Below, piece by piece: positions 7,487 to 15,376 of a stretch of 31,373 bases of DNA (its first letter is position 1; each line of letters begins with the position of its first letter). A model generated the notes under the pieces. It did not search any database. It worked only from the letters and a program-made list of their open reading frames with translations, and was not told the DNA's origin. Source of the stretch: an uncultured Alphaproteobacteria bacterium (GTDB lineage: Bacteria > Pseudomonadota > Alphaproteobacteria > Rickettsiales > UBA1997); contig CAINKA010000056.1 of the NCBI GenBank assembly GCA_903849835.1, positions 1 to 31,373 on the forward strand, given 5' to 3'. Made by a program: the position numbers and the translations under genes.

Positions 7487-9436
7487 ATGTCTAAAGTAAT
7501 CGGAATTGACCTTGGCACGACCAACTCTTGCGTTGCCATCATGGAAGGAAAAAACGTTAAGGTGATTGAAAACTCTGAGGGCGCACGCACTACGCCTTCA
7601 ATCGTTGGCTTCCTTGCGAATGGCGAAAGAGCTGTCGGCGCATCAGCAAAAAGACAGGCTGTAACCAATCCACAAAATACAATTTTTGGAATTAAGCGCT
7701 TGATCGGACGTCGTCACGATGACCCAATCACGTCAAAAGATAAAGACCTCGTGCCTTACAAAATCGTGCCTTCAGCCAATGGTGATGCATGGGTTGAAAT
7801 TAAGGGCGAAAAATATTCTCCAAGCCAAGTTTCTGCTTTCACTTTGATGAAGATGAAAGAAACGGCGGAAAGTTATCTCGGCGAAAAAGTCGACAAAGCT
7901 GTCATCACCGTTCCGGCATATTTCAACGATTCGCAACGCCAAGCCACCAAAGATGCCGGCAAAATTGCGGGGCTTGATGTCTTGCGCATCATCAACGAAC
8001 CAACAGCCGCAGCGCTTGCTTACGGCTTCGAGAAAAAAGGCGGACAAACAATCGTGGTTTACGATTTGGGAGGAGGAACTTTCGACGTTTCAGTTCTAGA
8101 AATCGGCGACGGAGTTTTCGAAGTGAAAGCCACGAACGGCGACACGTTTCTGGGCGGCGAAGATTTCGACATGCGCATCCTAAAATTCCTCACCGAAGAA
8201 TTTAAGAAAGATACCAGCGTTGATTTGCTCAAGGATCCCATGGCTTTACAACGTTTGAAAGAAGCGGCTGAGAAAGCAAAAATCGAACTTTCTTCAACTT
8301 TAGAAACTGAAATTAATCTGCCTTACATCACTGCCGATGCAACTGGCCCTAAGCATCTCAATGTTAAACTTTCTCGCGCAAAACTTGAACAGTTGGTTGA
8401 CGATCTAATCCAACGTACGATCAAACCTTGCGAAAATGCTTTGCAAGATGCCGGTTTGAAAGCTTCCGACATTCACGAAGTGATTTTGGTTGGTGGTATG
8501 ACGCGCATGCCAAAAGTAATCGAAACTGCAAAAAAACTTTTTGGAAAAGAGCCGAATAAAAGCGTGAATCCTGACGAAGTCGTAGCAATCGGCGCAGCCA
8601 TTCAAGGCGCGGTTTTGCAAGGCGACGTGAAAGATATTTTACTTTTGGATGTCACTCCACTTTCGCTTGGAATTGAAACGGCGGGCGGCGTTTTCACTCG
8701 CTTGATTGATCGCAATACCACGATTCCAACCAATAAAAGCCAAACCTTCTCGACTGCGTCTGACAGCCAAACTGCGGTGACGGTGAAAGTTTTCCAAGGC
8801 GAGCGTGACATCGCAATTCACAACAAACTTCTCGGCGAATTTAATTTGGAAGGCATCGCTCCAGCACCGCGCGGCCTGCCGCAAATCGAGGTTACTTTTG
8901 ATATCGATGCTAACGGCGTGGTTAAAGTTTCGGCGAAAGACAAGGCGACAAACAAAGAACAGCAAGTTCGAATTCAATCTTCCGGCGGACTTTCTGAAGC
9001 CGACATCCAAAAAATGGTGAAGGATGCAGAAGCGAATGCTTCATCCGACAAAGCTAAAAAAGAATTTATCGAAGCAAAAAATCACGCTGATTCCGCAATT
9101 TACGAAACCGAAAAATCTTTGAAAGAACATGGGGATAAAGTCGATGGCGGCACAAAATCCGCGATCGAATCTGAAGTTCAAAAAGTAAAAGATTTGGTTG
9201 CTAAAACCGATGCAACTGCAGCCGAATTAAAATCAGCAACCGATGCCTTGATGCAATCTTCGATGAAGCTTGGAGAGGCAATTTACAAATCTTCGCAAGC
9301 TGGAGGAGCTGCTGGCGCCGCGCCAGACTTTTCAGGCGGAGCTGGATTTACCGACGCAACTCCAAACCAAAATTCCTCCGAAAAAGTTGTCGATGCGGAA
9401 TATGAGGAAGTTAAGGATGAGAAGAAAGATTCGTAG
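7487..9436 (+). CDS. dnaK: Chaperone protein DnaK (Hsp70)
   Basis: The 649-residue protein is a full-length Hsp70. The nucleotide-binding domain starts with IGIDLGTTNSCVA (5-17) and includes the phosphate-2 loop VYDLGGGTFDVSVLE. The substrate-binding domain begins near 390 (DVTPLSLGIETAGG), and the lid ends in the acidic tail EEVKDEKKDS, which matches the conserved EEV-D type end. It refolds and holds nascent or stressed proteins in the cytoplasm with DnaJ and GrpE. No dnaJ or grpE is adjacent, unlike the common dnaK-dnaJ pair. I see no clear Shine-Dalgarno or heat-shock promoter in the 128-bp upstream gap. Confidence 0.99.
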   Translation: MSKVIGIDLGTTNSCVAIMEGKNVKVIENSEGARTTPSIVGFLANGERAVGASAKRQAVTNPQNTIFGIKRLIGRRHDDPITSKDKDLVPYKIVPSANGDAWVEIKGEKYSPSQVSAFTLMKMKETAESYLGEKVDKAVITVPAYFNDSQRQATKDAGKIAGLDVLRIINEPTAAALAYGFEKKGGQTIVVYDLGGGTFDVSVLEIGDGVFEVKATNGDTFLGGEDFDMRILKFLTEEFKKDTSVDLLKDPMALQRLKEAAEKAKIELSSTLETEINLPYITADATGPKHLNVKLSRAKLEQLVDDLIQRTIKPCENALQDAGLKASDIHEVILVGGMTRMPKVIETAKKLFGKEPNKSVNPDEVVAIGAAIQGAVLQGDVKDILLLDVTPLSLGIETAGGVFTRLIDRNTTIPTNKSQTFSTASDSQTAVTVKVFQGERDIAIHNKLLGEFNLEGIAPAPRGLPQIEVTFDIDANGVVKVSAKDKATNKEQQVRIQSSGGLSEADIQKMVKDAEANASSDKAKKEFIEAKNHADSAIYETEKSLKEHGDKVDGGTKSAIESEVQKVKDLVAKTDATAAELKSATDALMQSSMKLGEAIYKSSQAGGAAGAAPDFSGGAGFTDATPNQNSSEKVVDAEYEEVKDEKKDS

Positions 9437-9556
9437 ATTTTTTACCACAAAACTCTTCCGTCCTTTTTTTTCTTGCTGTTTTTTTGCGAAAAATAATTTT
9501 CCGCACCGCTGATCACCACATGATCATCACCAATATCAACCCGAATCACCAAAAAT

Positions 9557-9944
9557 ATGTTAGACGCAATGGCTTACCATCCGCTCACTCAAATCCAAAT
9601 CATGCACCGATTCAAGGAAGTCGGATTCACACAGGAACAAGCTGAAACACAGGCCCAAATCATTACCGAGGTCAATAAAAACAGCTTGGCAACGAAGCAA
9701 GATGTAAAAAATTTAGAGAAAAAAGCTGACTTCGGAATTCGTGTTGGTGCGTAGGGATGTGGGTGATTTGAGGGGCGAAATGCATAAAGAATTTTCTATT
9801 GTTCGCAAAGAAATGCACGGTGAATTCGCGCTCGTTCGTAAAGAAATGGAAGCTCTCAAGCTTGATCTCACCGTACGCATGACCGTCATCATGGGCTCAT
9901 TACTCACCTTGTTCAGCGCGATACAAAAATTTTTAATTCACTAA
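9557..9944 (+). pseudogene. Coiled-coil membrane-anchored protein split by a one-base poly-A expansion
   Basis: The first frame (from ATG 9557) reads MLDAMAYHPLTQIQIMHRF..., with KEVGFTQEQAE and a LATKQDVKNLEKK segment, then runs out at 9754. The following frame carries VLVRRDVGDLRGEMHKEFSIVRKEM..., heptad-rich, ending in a hydrophobic anchor (MTVIMGSLLTLFSAIQKF). Removing one A from the A6 run at 9719-9724 joins them seamlessly (LEKK then LTSEFVLVRRDV) into a protein of about 128 residues. The layout resembles DUF1640-like coiled-coil proteins. The break may be a real mutation, a sequencing error in a homopolymer, or a site rescued by polymerase slippage. Function is unknown. Confidence 0.65.
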
Positions 9945-9966
9945 ATTTTCAAAAAATTTCCGCAAA

Positions 9967-10003
9967 AAAACCCGCGAGCTCTTCAACAGTTCGCGGGTTT
10001 TTT
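9967..10003. terminator. Intrinsic terminator (bidirectional form)
   Basis: CCCGCGA (9971-9977) pairs with TCGCGGG (9991-9997), flanked by an A-run before and a T6 run after (9998-10003). This is a strong rho-independent terminator for the coiled-coil gene and could also work on the minus strand. Confidence 0.9.
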
Positions 10004-10055
10004 GTTGCCTCGAGTAAATTAAAAAACAAAATTTGAAAAAATATTTTCAAATCAA

Positions 10056-10493
10056 ATGCCGGAAAATTTCCTCAAAAAAATCAGAGAAGAACGCAAAATT
10101 GGCCAAAGCGAATTGGCGCAAAAAGTTGGGGTCAGTAAGCAGCTAATTTCTGGATTTGAGAAAGGCAGAAGTGGAGTTTCAAATGAAGTTTTAAGAAGGC
10201 TTGCAGCTGCATTGGACGTGGATTCAGACGCCATCCTCACTGGAAAGCACAACAAACCATTCGACGAAAAAGGCAGAAAAAAATTAACCGAAGCGATGAC
10301 GTTGGTTTTCAAATTTTACGAAGATCAGTTCGATAAAGAAACAATGGTCAGAATCGCCACAGAACTTTACGGCTTTATGATTGATTTCGATGACACAAAA
10401 AAAGAAGTTGATCGAAAAAAATTAAAAAAATCTCTGACAGAAAAAATTATCACCGGTCTTGCGGCAAAGTGTCTCTTGGATTCAAAAAAATAA
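10056..10493 (+). CDS. XRE-family helix-turn-helix regulator
   Basis: The 145-residue protein starts with a Cro/C1-type HTH (about 6-60: IREERKIGQSELAQKVGVSKQLISGFEKG, then the second half VSNEVLRRLAAALDVDSD). The C-terminal half (about 65-145) is helical and charged, with no recognised domain; it may serve dimerisation or ligand binding. It forms a two-gene unit with a small membrane protein 4 nt downstream, followed by a strong terminator. A regulator plus small membrane protein could be a signalling or toxin-like pair, but nothing in the sequence decides this. Confidence 0.88.
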   Translation: MPENFLKKIREERKIGQSELAQKVGVSKQLISGFEKGRSGVSNEVLRRLAAALDVDSDAILTGKHNKPFDEKGRKKLTEAMTLVFKFYEDQFDKETMVRIATELYGFMIDFDDTKKEVDRKKLKKSLTEKIITGLAAKCLLDSKK

Positions 10494-10497
10494 ATTT

Positions 10498-10710
10498 ATG
10501 AAACCTGAAGAAAAAAAATTGGTAAAAAAAGAATTGGAAAAAATTTACGACAGCAGGCCAAAGTCATCGCAAATTGGCAAATTTTTACAAAATAAATTTT
10601 CGCAATCACTCAGAGAAAACCCAAAGTTATTGCTGATATTAAAACTGGTTATAATCGCTAATATCGGGATCTGGTCGGTTTTAGCTTTGTTGGTTTGGCA
10701 AATCTTTTAA
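10498..10710 (+). CDS. Small membrane protein cotranscribed with the XRE regulator
   Basis: From the ATG at 10498 the frame gives 70 residues: a lysine/glutamate-rich N-terminal half (MKPEEKKLVKKELEKIYDSR...) and one C-terminal transmembrane helix at about 44-70 (LLLILKLVIIANIGIWSVLALLVWQIF region). The start is 4 nt after the XRE stop, so translation is likely coupled. I chose this ATG rather than in-frame codons lying within the upstream gene. I do not recognise the family. A single-helix protein with a basic cytoplasmic part might anchor or inhibit the regulator; this is only a guess. Confidence 0.7.
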   Translation: MKPEEKKLVKKELEKIYDSRPKSSQIGKFLQNKFSQSLRENPKLLLILKLVIIANIGIWSVLALLVWQIF

Positions 10711-10732
10711 AAAAATTTTGAGCATCAAAAAC

Positions 10733-10769
10733 AAAAAGCCGCTAGAGTTTTTTACTCTAGCGGCTTTTT
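10733..10769. terminator. Intrinsic terminator after the XRE/small-protein unit
   Basis: A perfect 16-bp stem (10733-10748 with 10754-10769) has the core GCCGCTAGAG/CTCTAGCGGC, a T5 loop, and A5/T5 on its outside. It should terminate transcription from the left, and by symmetry also from the right. Confidence 0.93.
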
Positions 10770-11131
10770 GCGATTACACACGCTTTTGGGTTTGGTGGAG
10801 GTGGAAGCTTGGGGACATCGAGCTAGCAAACATCTGTGCCAATCAAAATCTGTCTTGTAAAAGTATGATGCAATTTTACTCTTGTGAGACTTGGCGAAGT
10901 TTGTAATTTCGTTTCAATTCGGGATAGGCTCAATCCGCTTGAAAAAGTCGAACTACGCAGTTCGTAAATTCAGTTTGATTAAATCCCAAAACTCTTACTC
11001 GGTGTCATGCTGAGCCTGTCGAAGCATGCCTTGGCACCGTGCCTAGAATCATGCTTCGACAGGCTCAGCATGACATCCCTAATTGATGATCTAAAAAGAT
11101 CGGCTTCTTAACCGGCTTGAGTATAACAACA
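10770..11131. other. Gene-free stretch between convergent units
   Basis: About 360 bp without a credible coding frame. It holds a small hairpin (GAACT/AGTTC near 10950-10963), REP-like palindrome copy 2, and leads into the atpC terminator. The only reading frame of size crosses the terminator at 10733-10769 and has no family features. Near 10793 the minus strand reads CCACCTCCACCA, like the 3' end of alphaproteobacterial tmRNA, but no T-arm accompanies it. Confidence 0.6.
11003..11075. repeat. REP-like palindrome, copy 2
   Basis: The arms 11003-11028 and 11050-11075 are exact 26-nt inverted copies with the same CTGAGCCTGTCGAAG core as copy 1. The centre contains its own GGCA/TGCC hairpin. 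It lies between the 3' ends of the convergent XRE unit and atpDC. Confidence 0.9.
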
Positions 11132-11168
11132 AAAAAGCCCCGCAGAACATGGCTCTGCGGGGCTTTTT
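11132..11168 (-). terminator. Intrinsic terminator downstream of atpDC
   Basis: AGCCCCGCAGA (11136-11146) pairs with TCTGCGGGGCT (11154-11164), an 11-bp GC-rich stem with A- and T-runs on either side. It lies 29 bp beyond the atpC stop in the leftward direction and should end the long minus-strand block. Confidence 0.93.
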
Positions 11169-11196
11169 GTTTTTTACAAATTATTGGATTTCGATT

Positions 11197-11448
11197 CTAC
11201 TCCACCAACACCAACAACTTCTCCACATTTTGCATTTCAGCAAAACCACTTTTCACATCGAAAGATTTTACGAGACTTTGCTTGTCGTCATAAATCGAAA
11301 CTTGTCCTTCGCGAAGCGCGGCGACGAAGGCTTCGTGACCATGCATCACACCGACTTCGCCAGCAACCGAAGGCACAACTGCCATCACACAATCACCTTG
11401 AAAAATGATGCCAGATGGCGAAACGATTTCGAGTTTTAAGTTGGACAT
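11197..11448 (-). CDS. atpC: F1 ATP synthase epsilon subunit, short form
   Basis: The 83-residue product matches only the N-terminal beta-sandwich of epsilon (LKLEIVSPSGIIFQGDCVMAVVPSVAGEVGVMHGH, then ...REGQVSIYDD). Bacterial epsilon is usually about 130-140 residues and continues into two helices that contact the alpha/beta ring and can inhibit ATP hydrolysis; those helices are missing. The stop is followed by a proper terminator, so this looks like a natural short form rather than a cut gene. It starts 2 nt after atpD. Loss of the helices would remove epsilon-type inhibition while keeping the rotor contact with gamma. Confidence 0.93.
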   Translation of the reverse strand: MSNLKLEIVSPSGIIFQGDCVMAVVPSVAGEVGVMHGHEAFVAALREGQVSIYDDKQSLVKSFDVKSGFAEMQNVEKLLVLVE

Positions 11449-11450
11449 AA

Positions 11451-12875
11451 TTACTTCGAATCATTCAAAAGTTTTTCGCCTTTTGCGATTGCTTCTTCAA
11501 TTCCGCCAACCATGTAAAACGCGGCTTCAGGAAGATGATCATAATCGCCAGCAACGATTGCTTTGAAGCTAGAAATCGTGTCTTTCAACGAAACTAATTT
11601 TCCTGGAGCGCCGGTGAAAACTTCGGCGACGTGGAAAGGTTGCGACAAGAATCGCTGAATTTTTCTAGCGCGAGCAACCGTGAGTTTGTCTTCTTCCGAA
11701 AGCTCGTCCATCCCAAGAATCGCGATGATGTCTTGCAGCGATTTGTAAGCTTGGAGAATTTTTTGTACTTCACGAGCAACGTCGTAATGCTCTTGTCCAA
11801 CAATGCGCGGATCAAGGATGCGCGAGGTTGAATCGAGCGGATCAACCGCAGGATAAATTCCAATTTCTGCGATCTGACGAGAAAGAACCGTTGTCGCATC
11901 TAAATGCGCAAAAGATGTTGCTGGAGCGGGATCGGTCAAATCATCAGCCGGAACGTAAATCGCTTGCACCGAAGTGATGGAGCCGCGCTTGGTTGAAGTG
12001 ATGCGTTCTTGCATCGATCCCATTTCAGTTGCGAGAGTTGGCTGATAACCTACTGCCGAAGGAATCCGACCGAGTAACGCAGAAACTTCCGAACCGGCTT
12101 GCGTGAAACGAAAAATATTATCGACGAAGAAAAGCACGTCGCGACCTTCTTTGTCACGGAAATATTCAGCTTGAGTTAAGCCTGTTAAAGCCACGCGAGC
12201 ACGAGCTCCAGGTGGTTCGTTCATTTGTCCGTAAACAAGCGCAACTTTGGAGTTTTTTAAATTTTTTACATCGATAACTCCGGAATCCATCATCTCGTGG
12301 TAGAGATCATTTCCTTCGCGAGTTCTTTCACCAACGCCCGCAAACACTGAATAGCCGCTGTGAGCCTTGGCAACGTTATTGATCAATTCCATGATCAAAA
12401 CTGTTTTTCCAACTCCCGCGCCGCCGAACAAACCAATTTTTCCGCCTTTGGAATATGGCGCGAGAAGGTCGATGACTTTAATTCCTGTCACCAAAATTTC
12501 GGTTTCGGTTGCTTGATCAACAAGCTCTGGCGCTGCTGCGTGGATTGGATTTAATTCTGTAAATTCGATCGGACCTTTTTCGTCAATCGGTTCGCCGATC
12601 ACGTTCATGATTCTTCCCAACGTTCCTTCTCCAACTGGAACCGAAATTGCGCGGCCAGTGTCGATCACTTCAGTGCCACGAGTAAGCCCGTCCGTTGAAT
12701 CCATCGCGATTGCACGAACAGTTCTTTCGCCGATGTGGAGCGCAACTTCAAACACTAATTTTTTGCCATCATTTTGACATTCAAGCGCGTTATAAATCGC
12801 AGGCAATTCACCATTTTCGAATTCAACATCGACAACCGCAGAAATAACCTGCGTGATTTTTCCTTTATTTTGCAT
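11451..12875 (-). CDS. atpD: F1 ATP synthase beta subunit
   Basis: From the ATG at 12875 the product is 474 residues, the normal size. It has the Walker A loop GGAGVGKT (151-158), the motif ALTGLTQAEYFRD, the Walker B region DVLFFVDNIFRFTQAGSEVSALLG written in the usual order, and the signature PSAVGYQPTLATEMG. An in-frame TTG 54 nt further upstream is unlikely as a start, because family members begin at MxxxGKITQV. It carries the catalytic sites for ATP synthesis. It lies 92 bp after mrdA and 2 nt before atpC, and is about 10.5 kb away from atpG. Confidence 0.99.
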   Translation of the reverse strand: MQNKGKITQVISAVVDVEFENGELPAIYNALECQNDGKKLVFEVALHIGERTVRAIAMDSTDGLTRGTEVIDTGRAISVPVGEGTLGRIMNVIGEPIDEKGPIEFTELNPIHAAAPELVDQATETEILVTGIKVIDLLAPYSKGGKIGLFGGAGVGKTVLIMELINNVAKAHSGYSVFAGVGERTREGNDLYHEMMDSGVIDVKNLKNSKVALVYGQMNEPPGARARVALTGLTQAEYFRDKEGRDVLFFVDNIFRFTQAGSEVSALLGRIPSAVGYQPTLATEMGSMQERITSTKRGSITSVQAIYVPADDLTDPAPATSFAHLDATTVLSRQIAEIGIYPAVDPLDSTSRILDPRIVGQEHYDVAREVQKILQAYKSLQDIIAILGMDELSEEDKLTVARARKIQRFLSQPFHVAEVFTGAPGKLVSLKDTISSFKAIVAGDYDHLPEAAFYMVGGIEEAIAKGEKLLNDSK

Positions 12876-12967
12876 GTTTTTTAGAAAGTTAAGAGGTGGG
12901 ATAGAGCTGGTAGCAACAAGGCGGCGCAATCTAAAAATCGGAAATGAAAGTGCAAGAAAAAATAAAT

Positions 12968-14782
12968 TTAGCTAACCCCTTTCCCACGATTCAATCCCTG
13001 AATTTCCATCATGATATCTTTTCCGATTGGAGCGGCGGCAGCGGATCCGCTTTTGCCATGCTCAACCACAATTGAAACTGCATATTTCGGATTGCCGACT
13101 GGCGCGAATCCGACGAAGATCGCATGATTTGCGCTGGCTTCATTTTCCGCCTTCGTCATTTCTTTTTCGCGTTTTGAAATCACTTGCGACGTTCCAGTTT
13201 TTCCCGCCATTTCAAAACCTTTCACCTCGATTCTTTTTCCGTAAGCAGTTCCGCCCGGTTCGTTAATCACGCGACGCATGCCTTCTTGCACAAATTTCAA
13301 ATGAGCGGATTTTACCAATGGCTGATCTTTCAGGGAATCGAACTGGTTGTAAATGTTGTGATTGCGCACCAGATAAGGCTTGATCGGTATTCCACCATTT
13401 GCGATTCGTGAAGTGACAATCGCCATTTGCAGAGTAGTTGCCAAAACATTTCCCTGTCCGATTGCGGTGTTGAGCGTGTCTCCGCCAACCCAAGGCTGTT
13501 TTAAAACTTTGCGCTTCCACTCGTCAGACGGCACATTTCCCGATTTTGCACCGTGAAGACTGATATCAAATTTTTCGCCGTAACCAAATCGTCGCGCCAT
13601 TTCAGTAAATTTTTCGTAACCGATTTGATTGGCGAGCGTGAAAAAATAAGTGTTGCAGGAATGCATGATCGCACCCATCAGATCCAGCGATCCGTGGCCT
13701 TCTTCTTTCCAGCAGTGAAAAGCTCTACGACCGAATTGGTAAGATCCGTTGCAATAAACGCGATTATTCGGATTCACGCCACTTTCAAGCGCCGCCAAGG
13801 CAACCATGAGTTTGAAAGTTGATCCTGGAGGATAAGTTGCGGAGATTGGTTTATTGCTGAGCGGCTTACGCTGATCATCATTTAGCTGCTGCCAATATTC
13901 TCTCGAAACGCCTTCAACAAAATTATTCGGATCGAAAGTTGGGCTGGAAGCGTAAGCGAGAATTTCTCCGGTTTTCACATCCATCACCACTACAGAAGCA
14001 ACATCATTTTTTATTCTTTCCGTAACAAATTTTTGCAGGTGGAAATCGATCGTCAGATGAAGTCTCGAACCTTCGACAGATGGCTTCACCGAAAGAGTGC
14101 GCAAAGGAATTTCATGCACATTCACTTCGACATATTTCACGCCATATTTTCCGCGCAAAGCCTCATCAAAACTTTTTTCAACGCCAAATTTTCCCATGCG
14201 AAAATCTGGATGCATGAAAAGATTTTGCTCATTTTCATCGATTTCTTTTTCGGAAGGAAGGGAGACGTAGCCCAAGAAATGCGCGGTTTCGGAAGGGTAG
14301 GGGTAACGACGAATAATTCCGCTTTCGATTGAAACTCCAGCCAATAAATGCGAGTTGGTTTCGATGCGAGCCAGATCATCCCAGCCCAAATTATCGATCA
14401 ACGAAATGATGTTTTTGCGACGAGCGTTTTTTATTTTTGCAAAAAAAAGATTTTTACTTTCTTCGCTGAGATCGAGGATTTTCGCCAACTTATCGACCAG
14501 CTCTTCAACATTTCTTCTTTTGTCGAGATAGAGCAGCAAGCGATAGTTGCTGTCATTTTTTGTCAGAGGAATTCCGCGACGATCAAGAATTATGCCTCGC
14601 GGAGCCGGATTGATCATCGGCTTGATGCGATTGCTGTCTGACTGAACAGCATATTCGTCATGCTTCCACAATTGCAAATAACCAAGACGAATGACGAGAG
14701 AGCTTGCGAGCGCTGATTGAGCGGCACCCACCAATAAAGCGCGACGATTAAAAATTTTATTTTTTCTGATGTCGCGAAGCAT
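12968..14782 (-). CDS. mrdA: Penicillin-binding protein 2 (elongasome transpeptidase)
   Basis: The 604-residue protein has an N-terminal membrane anchor (about 13-35), the pedestal domain beginning with PRGIILDRRG (61-70), and a transpeptidase domain with STFK (Ser321, Lys324), SCN (375-377) and KTG (528-530). These are the three active-site motifs of class B PBPs. It cross-links peptidoglycan during lateral wall growth in the periplasm. mreD precedes it by 9 nt, as in mre-mrd clusters, which supports MrdA over FtsI. mreB, mreC and rodA are not nearby. An active wall synthase indicates that the organism keeps a peptidoglycan layer. Confidence 0.95.
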   Translation of the reverse strand: MLRDIRKNKIFNRRALLVGAAQSALASSLVIRLGYLQLWKHDEYAVQSDSNRIKPMINPAPRGIILDRRGIPLTKNDSNYRLLLYLDKRRNVEELVDKLAKILDLSEESKNLFFAKIKNARRKNIISLIDNLGWDDLARIETNSHLLAGVSIESGIIRRYPYPSETAHFLGYVSLPSEKEIDENEQNLFMHPDFRMGKFGVEKSFDEALRGKYGVKYVEVNVHEIPLRTLSVKPSVEGSRLHLTIDFHLQKFVTERIKNDVASVVVMDVKTGEILAYASSPTFDPNNFVEGVSREYWQQLNDDQRKPLSNKPISATYPPGSTFKLMVALAALESGVNPNNRVYCNGSYQFGRRAFHCWKEEGHGSLDLMGAIMHSCNTYFFTLANQIGYEKFTEMARRFGYGEKFDISLHGAKSGNVPSDEWKRKVLKQPWVGGDTLNTAIGQGNVLATTLQMAIVTSRIANGGIPIKPYLVRNHNIYNQFDSLKDQPLVKSAHLKFVQEGMRRVINEPGGTAYGKRIEVKGFEMAGKTGTSQVISKREKEMTKAENEASANHAIFVGFAPVGNPKYAVSIVVEHGKSGSAAAAPIGKDIMMEIQGLNRGKGVS

Positions 14783-14791
14783 TTTTGCTGA

Positions 14792-15289
14792 TTAATTTTC
14801 TAACAATTTTTCACTTAAATAATCGAAGAATTTATGCATCAAAATATAAAGCAGAGAAGATAAAATAAACTGCACCAGAGGAGTAACGACGCTGTGCGCC
14901 GACTCGCTGAAAATTGACAGAATCGCCCATTTCATCAATAAAAATAAAAAACAAAAAGCAACAAATTGTTGCCAGATTTGTTTAAAATTTTCCTTCAACA
15001 TCATCTTGCTATTCAGCACAGAAAAGAATTTTCCTAGCAGGATGTAGCAGAGTGCTGTAGTGCCGAGAGGAGTTCCATTTAGAGCATCATTCCAAATTCC
15101 TAGAAGAAAAATAAACCAAACCGAAAAAACATTTTTAAAAATTCCAAAATAAAAAATGATCATCAAATCGAAGAGCGGTATAAGATCTGCGAGGCCAGCA
15201 ATCCTGATGTCGGAGACGTTAAAAATAACAAACAAAATCGCGATTAAGTGTAAAAGAATGGTTTGCGAAATTGATTTTTGTTCGAACAT
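14792..15289 (-). CDS. mreD: Rod shape-determining protein MreD
   Basis: This 165-residue protein consists of about five hydrophobic helices with short polar loops (for example SQTILLHLIAILFVIFNVSD at the start). The central motif WFIFLLGIWNDALNGTPLGTTAL fits the MreD pattern GLxxDxxxGxxLG. It is an inner-membrane component of the elongasome. It is 9 nt from mrdA. Upstream, where mreB and mreC would be expected, there is instead the DHS-like gene, so the usual cluster is broken here. Confidence 0.88.
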   Translation of the reverse strand: MFEQKSISQTILLHLIAILFVIFNVSDIRIAGLADLIPLFDLMIIFYFGIFKNVFSVWFIFLLGIWNDALNGTPLGTTALCYILLGKFFSVLNSKMMLKENFKQIWQQFVAFCFLFLLMKWAILSIFSESAHSVVTPLVQFILSSLLYILMHKFFDYLSEKLLEN

Positions 15290-15298
15290 AAAAAATTA

Positions 15299-15345
15299 GT
15301 CGTCAGTCGTAAGTTGTCAGTCGTAAGTCGCTCCAAGCTTGGCTT
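15299..15345. repeat. Left member of the inverted repeat pair flanking the DHS-like gene
   Basis: The segment contains tandem GTCAGTCGTAAGT units followed by CGCTCCAAGCTTGGCTTGACT. The reverse complement of 16436-16481 carries CAGTCGTAAGTCGCTCC, then an AG.TTGG.TTGACT stretch, in the same order. On the other side of 15345 there is more of the same heptamer-type text up to the DHS stop codon. Confidence 0.7.
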
Positions 15346-15376
15346 GACTTACGACTTATCGCTTAGGACTTGCGAC

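Noticed and set aside
9700..9760. Programmed -1 frameshift at A AAA AAG
   Set aside because: The downstream frame requires a +1 (or -2) shift, not -1, so the classical slippery mechanism does not fit.
10787..10830. Minus strand ends with CCACCTCCACCA, like an alphaproteobacterial tmRNA or tRNA 3' end
   Set aside because: No T-arm with TTCGANN loop, no matching 5' acceptor strand nearby and no tag-coding segment were found.
10718..10906. 62-codon plus-strand frame
   Set aside because: It runs through a strong intrinsic terminator, has no family features, and its composition (many Trp/Cys) looks like chance.
12876..12929. Longer atpD start at a TTG giving 18 more residues
   Set aside because: Family members begin at the MxxxGKITQV position, and there is an ATG exactly there; the added part has no similarity.
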